The notes beneath the pieces are model-generated. The model was not told the DNA's origin, ran no database searches, and saw only the letters and a list, made by a program, of their open reading frames with translations. A stretch of 10,744 nucleotides of DNA from Akkermansiaceae bacterium (GTDB lineage: Bacteria > Verrucomicrobiota > Verrucomicrobiia > Verrucomicrobiales > Akkermansiaceae): the NCBI GenBank assembly GCA_029287105.1, contig JARFRT010000177.1, positions 1 to 10,744 on the forward strand. The letters run 5' to 3'. Position numbers and translations under genes: made by a program. Of the stretch, positions 6,171-10,744 are shown piece by piece; the stretch's first letter is position 1; every line of letters starts with the position of its first letter.

Positions 6171-7522
6171 ATGACCCGCATTTTACCTTAGCCCCCAGAA
6201 CCATGTCCGGACAAACCCCCACTGCGTCCCGACCATTCCGATCATTACCCTCTAGCAGGGGTGATGGCGAATCGTCGCGGTGCCCCTGTTGGCTGACGAT
6301 GGCCACCTTGGCTTTGGTGGTATTTACCGTTCCCTACACCACGAATTATATTCCGTGGGCATATGAAAACGGTTTTTTTCCAATCCGTCCTGCCGTCTAT
6401 CAAGTCACGGCGATGTTGATGTGCATGATGGTCATCATGGGGCGAAAGCCCGAGTTCACCATGACCAATGTCCTGCTGGTCCTATTTCATCTGGCCTACG
6501 TATTCGATGCTGTTGTGGTCAGTCGCTTTGACCATCCGCGTGGCGAGAGTTATCCGATGATGGTGCACGGGGGCATCCTGGCGTCGGTCATCACCCTGAC
6601 ATGGTTTGTGGGTGTTGTGCAAAGGCTGTCACGTCTACCTGTCATGGTCGCGTCTGCACTCACGGTGATGATCGGATCATTATCCAACCTTGCTGAGTGG
6701 TTCGGCGTCCATGATTTTTCCATCGTGATGGGTCGCGCCGCCGGTTTCCATGCGGATCCGAACAATTCCGCCATTGCCATCGTCCTGGCTCTTGCTGTGT
6801 TCCTTAGCTTGAGTAAAAATATGGGGTGGTCATTTGCTCTCATGGGACTGAGCTTCGTTGCGGTCGCCATCACCCTGAGTCGGTCGGGCATCATTGCCGA
6901 GCTGATCCTGTGCATCAGCTACCTGATCGTCAGTTACAGGAAGCGACCGGCCCTCGTCACCAAGGCTGTGGTCATTACGTTGCCCCTGGTGATGGCAGGT
7001 GTGGTTTTCCTGTCTGCCAACATGTCGTCACAGGTGCTGCGGCAGTCCGACGTTAAAAATCGGCTTGTTGCCCTGACGGGGGGGGATTCTCAAAAAATGG
7101 TGTCCGGCGAACGGATGAAGGATCTGACAGATGGCCTGCGGGCCGTGCGTCTCGAGCCCGTCACCGGCTACGGCGTGGGTGCGGGCAGCACGAGGTGGCA
7201 ACCGCACAACCAGCTGGTGACAATTTGGATCGATGGGGGCGTGATTTTTGCGTCACTCTATTTGCTTATGCTAGCCGCGCTTGCCTTCAAGTGTGCCGTG
7301 GCAAATGGCCGGGGCGGCCTGTGCCTGATAGCGGTCATCATCTTTATCCCGTTCAGCCAAGTGCTGCACACTTACCTGGGCTATTGGATCACCATGGTGG
7401 TTCTCGTCCAGATTACATCGGATCGGTTTTTTGTGATCCAGTGGTTTCAATCGACCCCTGAGTTGGATCGGCGAAGCCCCACCTCTGCGCAACCCACAAC
7501 CCCTCCGTCCAACTATGCCTGA
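6167..7522 (+). CDS. O-antigen ligase/polymerase-like membrane protein (Wzy/WaaL superfamily)
   Basis: 451 residues, many membrane segments starting near residue 42 after a polar, Pro/Ser/Arg-rich cytoplasmic N-terminus. Recognised by the O-antigen ligase/polymerase pattern (PF04932-like): GFHADPNN (193-200), SRSG (238-241), the large outside loop with SGERMKDL (313-320), GYGVGAGS (334-341) and PHNQL (346-350), then more helices. It should act at the outer face of the inner membrane, joining lipid-linked repeat units (Wzy) or ligating chains to an acceptor (WaaL). Its place in an operon with a flippase and an initiating transferase favours polymerase. ATGA overlap with the transferase, and an 8-base overlap with the following GT4. 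A G8 tract interrupts the coding sequence at 7078-7085 without breaking the frame. Confidence 0.85.
   Translation: MNDPHFTLAPRTMSGQTPTASRPFRSLPSSRGDGESSRCPCWLTMATLALVVFTVPYTTNYIPWAYENGFFPIRPAVYQVTAMLMCMMVIMGRKPEFTMTNVLLVLFHLAYVFDAVVVSRFDHPRGESYPMMVHGGILASVITLTWFVGVVQRLSRLPVMVASALTVMIGSLSNLAEWFGVHDFSIVMGRAAGFHADPNNSAIAIVLALAVFLSLSKNMGWSFALMGLSFVAVAITLSRSGIIAELILCISYLIVSYRKRPALVTKAVVITLPLVMAGVVFLSANMSSQVLRQSDVKNRLVALTGGDSQKMVSGERMKDLTDGLRAVRLEPVTGYGVGAGSTRWQPHNQLVTIWIDGGVIFASLYLLMLAALAFKCAVANGRGGLCLIAVIIFIPFSQVLHTYLGYWITMVVLVQITSDRFFVIQWFQSTPELDRRSPTSAQPTTPPSNYA
7078..7085 (+). repeat. G8 homopolymer inside the polymerase gene
   Basis: Eight consecutive G, read in frame as part of Thr-Gly-Gly-Asp (polymerase residues 304-307). 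Loss or gain of one G would truncate the protein before its PHNQL motif. Confidence 0.9.
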
Positions 7523-8672
7523 AGTTGTCCAGATATGTTATCCAGGGGTAGGGGGGCAGGCGGCCGTGGCGACGGGGCTTGCCTTGGAAGGGCTTGGCCG
7601 TGGTGTTTCCCAGGGTATTTTGTTTTATGGGGTTGAGCCGACCGCACCGCAGTATCTTCGCCTGTGCGATGATGCGAAGATCAGCCATCAGACCCTTGTC
7701 AAAAAGCCGGGATTGGGTCTGGGGGCGCGCAGGAGGTTGCAAAAGGCGCTCGACGCATGCCAGGCAAAGGTGGTGCTCGCCCACCATCACGACATGGCGA
7801 TCACAGCGAGTCGTATTTCTGCTAGTCGCGCCTACGCCCTTGTTTTTGTTGAGCATCATTCCAATGCTCTGAAGTCACGCAAAGACTGGTTGCTTTCGGG
7901 TATGGCGCATCGTTGTGCCGACCATACGGTTTATCTTACCTCGAGTTACCGCGATACCGTCCGGGCACGGCTAGGGCGGTGGTTCAATCCCGCCGAGACA
8001 AGTGTCATTGCCAATGGCCTGGATTTATCCCTCTATCCCGGCTTGGGCGAGCGCGCCTTGACAGCGGACGAATTTGTCATCGGCATGCAGGGGAGGATGG
8101 ATACGGGCAAGGATTATGCGACCCTGCTGCGTGCGTTTGCGGGTGTCTCGGGGCTGACGGCCACGGTCCCCCTCAGGCTTGAACTTGCGGGTGACGGTCC
8201 CGACCGTCTGCGGCTTGAGGATCTCGCCGCTGAGCTCGGGATTTCTGAGCGTGTCAAGTTCTTGGGTTTTGTCGAGCATGACGCATTGATCGGGACGATG
8301 CGCGGCTGGGATACCGCCGTCCTGTGCACCCAGGGTGAGACTTTGAGTATGGCCATACTTGAGGCCTGGGCCCTCGGGTTGCCTCTGATAAGCAATGGTG
8401 TTTCCGGGGTCGGGGATCTCATCCGTGACAAGCATGACGGGTTATTGGTTGACTCGTCTCAGCCCGCGTTGCTGACCGAAGCGATCCGGCATCTCATCCA
8501 TGATGCACCGTTGCGACAAAAGCTGGGAAGAAATGGTCGCAAGCGCGTGGAAGGCCATATTGACCGCAAGACGGTTGGCTCTCAGTACGACCGGCTGATT
8601 CAGCGGCTCAAACTCGATCGAATGAATAACCTCGGACTAAGCACTGAAAATCCCCAATGCCTCCGCCGATGA
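7515..8672 (+). CDS. GT4-family glycosyltransferase
   Basis: 385 residues, GT-B fold. The N-terminus is short, with a glycine loop PGVGGQAAVATG (10-21). Then come AHHHDMA (89-95), VEHHSN (112-117), IANGLDLSLYPG (165-176), GRMDTGKDYATLLRAF (193-208, with R194 and K199), ELAGDGPDRLRLEDLAAELG (223-242), VKFLGF (247-252) and the EX7E pair E275/E283 in GETLSMAILEAWALGLP. It transfers a sugar from a nucleotide donor to the growing lipid-linked oligosaccharide on the cytoplasmic face. The last 20 residues are polar and unlike the family, and may be unstructured. The ATG at 7515 overlaps the polymerase stop by 8 bases without any Shine-Dalgarno, implying translational coupling. Donor and linkage cannot be told. 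Confidence 0.92.
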   Translation: MPEVVQICYPGVGGQAAVATGLALEGLGRGVSQGILFYGVEPTAPQYLRLCDDAKISHQTLVKKPGLGLGARRRLQKALDACQAKVVLAHHHDMAITASRISASRAYALVFVEHHSNALKSRKDWLLSGMAHRCADHTVYLTSSYRDTVRARLGRWFNPAETSVIANGLDLSLYPGLGERALTADEFVIGMQGRMDTGKDYATLLRAFAGVSGLTATVPLRLELAGDGPDRLRLEDLAAELGISERVKFLGFVEHDALIGTMRGWDTAVLCTQGETLSMAILEAWALGLPLISNGVSGVGDLIRDKHDGLLVDSSQPALLTEAIRHLIHDAPLRQKLGRNGRKRVEGHIDRKTVGSQYDRLIQRLKLDRMNNLGLSTENPQCLRR

Positions 8673-9757
8673 AAAGGATCACAAAATGCATTTTAAGGAA
8701 ATCCCTCGATCTCTGGAGTCGGTGCGGGTTGACCGCACCGTATCGCCGCAGGATGAAAGGCGCCTGCATACTGATGTATCACGGATTTACCCGGGGAAGG
8801 AACAAGGGTTTGGAGAACAACTCGAACCTTCACCTGGACATCGAGGGCTTCCGGCAGTCGGCGGCGATGTTAGCCAAGCACTATCACGTGATCCCCCTGC
8901 ATGAGCTGGCCGAGCGAATTCAGGCAGGAGACCCGGTGGACGACAACACGGTCGTACTTACTTTTGATGACGGCTATGCTTCCAATTACCATCTGGCACT
9001 CCCTGTTCTGAAGGAGTTCGGACTGCACGCCACTATTTTTGTTCCGACCGCATTTGTTGAAAGGGAGATATACCAGTGGCCCGACCGTATCGAATATGCC
9101 ATCGCCCGTACACAATTGGATAGAATCAACCTGGAGTTCCCCGGACTCCCGGAGAACCTGGATGTCAGCTCGACGGGGAAACGTAGAATTGCGCTGCAGG
9201 TTTTGGATCAAGGCATCAAGCTGATCCCGCAGGACAAGCACCTTGCGAGCATCGCCCACATTGAGGAGCGCGCTGGCGCTGCGCTCTCCCAGGAAGAATC
9301 CCCGGCTGAGATTTACCGAGCGCTGACATGGGCGCAAATCCGAGCGCTCGAGGCGTCCGGGCATGTCAGCATCGGTGCGCACACGCACTCCCACCTCATC
9401 CTCGCACGTTGCTCACCGGAGGTCGCCCGCCGCGATGTCGGCAAGTGCTTGGATCTGTTGCGGACCATGGCAGGGATTGAAAACCCGACCTTTGCCTACC
9501 CCAATGGCCAGCCGGGCGACTACAACGACAGCACGAAACGGTTGTTGATGGATTTGGGTATCTCGGTGGCCGTGACAACCAATATGGATTTCAACCTTTC
9601 TGATAGCGATCCCATGCTCCTCAACAGGATGGGTTCACCACGCAATGGCCATGAGGCAGACGCCATCTGTTCCGGGTTGATCCCAGCCATCAAACAGCAG
9701 ATTTCCAAACGAACCAGCCTTGTTCCTCACTCCAACTCCCACGCTCATGCCGACTGA
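8669..9757 (+). CDS. NodB-type polysaccharide deacetylase
   Basis: 362 residues from ATG 8669, which forms an ATGA overlap with the previous stop; an in-frame ATG at 8657 would add four residues. The carbohydrate esterase 4 / polysaccharide deacetylase fold (PF01522) is shown by ILMYHGF (34-40), TFDDGY (98-103; D100 as base, D101 as metal ligand), the zinc motif HTHSH (238-242) and FAYPNG (275-280). All key residues are present, so activity is expected: metal-dependent removal of N- or O-acetyl groups from a sugar. An insertion of about 90 residues (135-225) separates the first two motifs. The N-terminus is basic (KRITKCILRK) with no signal peptide or membrane segment, so it probably acts in the cytoplasm on lipid-linked sugars. 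It overlaps the next gene by 11 bases. Confidence 0.9.
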   Translation: MKRITKCILRKSLDLWSRCGLTAPYRRRMKGACILMYHGFTRGRNKGLENNSNLHLDIEGFRQSAAMLAKHYHVIPLHELAERIQAGDPVDDNTVVLTFDDGYASNYHLALPVLKEFGLHATIFVPTAFVEREIYQWPDRIEYAIARTQLDRINLEFPGLPENLDVSSTGKRRIALQVLDQGIKLIPQDKHLASIAHIEERAGAALSQEESPAEIYRALTWAQIRALEASGHVSIGAHTHSHLILARCSPEVARRDVGKCLDLLRTMAGIENPTFAYPNGQPGDYNDSTKRLLMDLGISVAVTTNMDFNLSDSDPMLLNRMGSPRNGHEADAICSGLIPAIKQQISKRTSLVPHSNSHAHAD

Positions 9758-10744
9758 AAATAGTAAAAGACTCAAAGTCCTTCATGTCCTCGCCGATCCT
9801 CTTCCCGGGGGGATGGAGGTTTTGATGCTGAATGTGCTCAAGGAGCAGCATCATCGTGGTGGTGTTTGTGACAATGTGGTTGCGACGATAACCCATGCGA
9901 ATGACCTCCATTCCATGAGGTCGGAAATCGAAGGAGTGGCCAGTTTTCATGATCTCGATTGTGCCTCGTTTTTTTCGCGGAGGTTCTATGCGCGGTTCAG
10001 GCGTTTGCTCAGGGATGAGCAGCCTGACCTGGTCCATACGTGGAGTCACGACGCCGGACTTGTCGCAGGATTTATCGCCCGTTTTCTTCACGGCACGAAG
10101 GTTGTCTGGGGGATTCACTCTCTTGACCTGCCATCGCGCCACCTCTATTCACGGCACCGGTTTGCCATCCTCAAGTCCTTGGTGGGGTTGGGATCCCGCA
10201 TCATCCCGCACCGTGTTGTTTCCTGTGCGCCGTCCGCCACGAATAGCCATGTGAAGTTCGGATACCCGCGTAAACGCTGTGTCAACATCGCCAACGGGAT
10301 TGATGTCAACCGGTTCAAACCCGATGAGGCGGCAGGTCGTCGGTTGAGGAGGGAACTTGGAATAGGTGCGACCACACCCGTCGTCGGATACGTTGGCAGG
10401 AGTCATCCCGTCAAGCGGCTGGAAGATTATTTCAGCGCGGCGGCCCTGCTGATGCGACGCAGGCCGGATGTGCATTTTGTCGCGATCGGGTTTCCCGAGG
10501 AGACGCTCTATCCCGAGGCGCAGAAAGCATTTTCCCAACTACCCGATCCAGCGCGCATGCATGTTCTCGGGAGTTGTCATGATCCTGAGAATTACATCCC
10601 GGGCTTTACGGTCAATGTGCTGAGCTCTCAGTCCGAGGCCTTGCCGATGGTTCTGATGGAGGCCATGAGCTGCGGCGTCCCCTGTGTCACGACGGACGTA
10701 GGTTCAGCGGCTGAAGTGATTGGCCCGGTCGGGAAGTGTGTTGC
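9747..10744 (+). CDS. GT4-family glycosyltransferase (3' partial)
   Basis: Open from ATG 9747 to the right edge (332 full codons), with no stop in the window. Features of a GT4 GT-B enzyme: LHVLADPLPGGMEVLMLNVL (12-31), QPDLVHTWSHDAG (92-104), VVWGIHSLD (119-127), NIANGIDVNRFKP (180-192), VGYVGRSHPVKR (213-224, with R218 and K223), VHFVAIG (242-248), HVLGSCHD (272-279) and the EX7E pair E297/E305 in SEALPMVLMEAMSCGVP. The C-terminal 40 or so residues should lie beyond the edge. It overlaps the deacetylase stop by 11 bases in another frame and has no Shine-Dalgarno. The next in-frame ATG, at 9813, would remove the start of the N-terminal glycine-loop strand, so 9747 is kept. It likely adds a further sugar to the repeat unit. 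Confidence 0.88.
   Translation, partial: MPTENSKRLKVLHVLADPLPGGMEVLMLNVLKEQHHRGGVCDNVVATITHANDLHSMRSEIEGVASFHDLDCASFFSRRFYARFRRLLRDEQPDLVHTWSHDAGLVAGFIARFLHGTKVVWGIHSLDLPSRHLYSRHRFAILKSLVGLGSRIIPHRVVSCAPSATNSHVKFGYPRKRCVNIANGIDVNRFKPDEAAGRRLRRELGIGATTPVVGYVGRSHPVKRLEDYFSAAALLMRRRPDVHFVAIGFPEETLYPEAQKAFSQLPDPARMHVLGSCHDPENYIPGFTVNVLSSQSEALPMVLMEAMSCGVPCVTTDVGSAAEVIGPVGKCV

Overview
The window is a surface-polysaccharide biosynthesis locus from a Gram-negative-type bacterium, with dense, overlapping genes and moderately GC-rich coding DNA. An Aas-like acyltransferase, a TIGR03013/EpsB-like sugar transferase and few Shine-Dalgarno sequences would fit a Verrucomicrobiota (PVC) genome. That assignment is inference with low-to-moderate confidence, because no rRNA or marker gene is present.

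Left part (1-2245, rightward): the 3' end of a PlsC-type acyltransferase carrying what looks like a collapsed acyl-ACP synthetase (ANL) domain. It overlaps a GT4 glycosyltransferase by 4 bases (ATGA). This unit ends in a GC-stem/T7 hairpin terminator that lies inside the 3' end of the next, convergent gene.

Middle part (2212-3396): a leftward gene for a polytopic membrane protein of a conserved but uncharacterised type (motifs EDGxxE, GEEISWGQR, NxQEExxxHN). It is followed by an AT-rich 423-base divergent promoter region. Both genes leaving this region have a duplicated start-codon context: a perfect 12-base tandem repeat on the left side, and an 11-base repeat spaced exactly 60 bases on the right.

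Right part (3397-10744, rightward, running off the edge): a six-gene operon in which every junction overlaps by 4-11 bases. In order it holds a MurJ/MviN-type flippase (12-TM size, most lipid-II-contacting charged residues replaced), a polyprenyl-phosphate sugar-1-phosphate transferase, an O-antigen ligase/polymerase-like protein, a GT4 glycosyltransferase, a NodB-type polysaccharide deacetylase, and a second GT4 cut by the window end.

Together the right-hand genes form most of a Wzx/Wzy-type pathway. The sugar transferase loads the first sugar phosphate on the lipid carrier, the GT4 enzymes extend it, the flippase moves it across the inner membrane, and the Wzy-like protein polymerises or ligates it. 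The deacetylase trims acetyl groups. Chain-length and export components (Wzz/Wzc, Wza) are not in the window. No RNA genes, insertion sequences or CRISPR arrays were seen.
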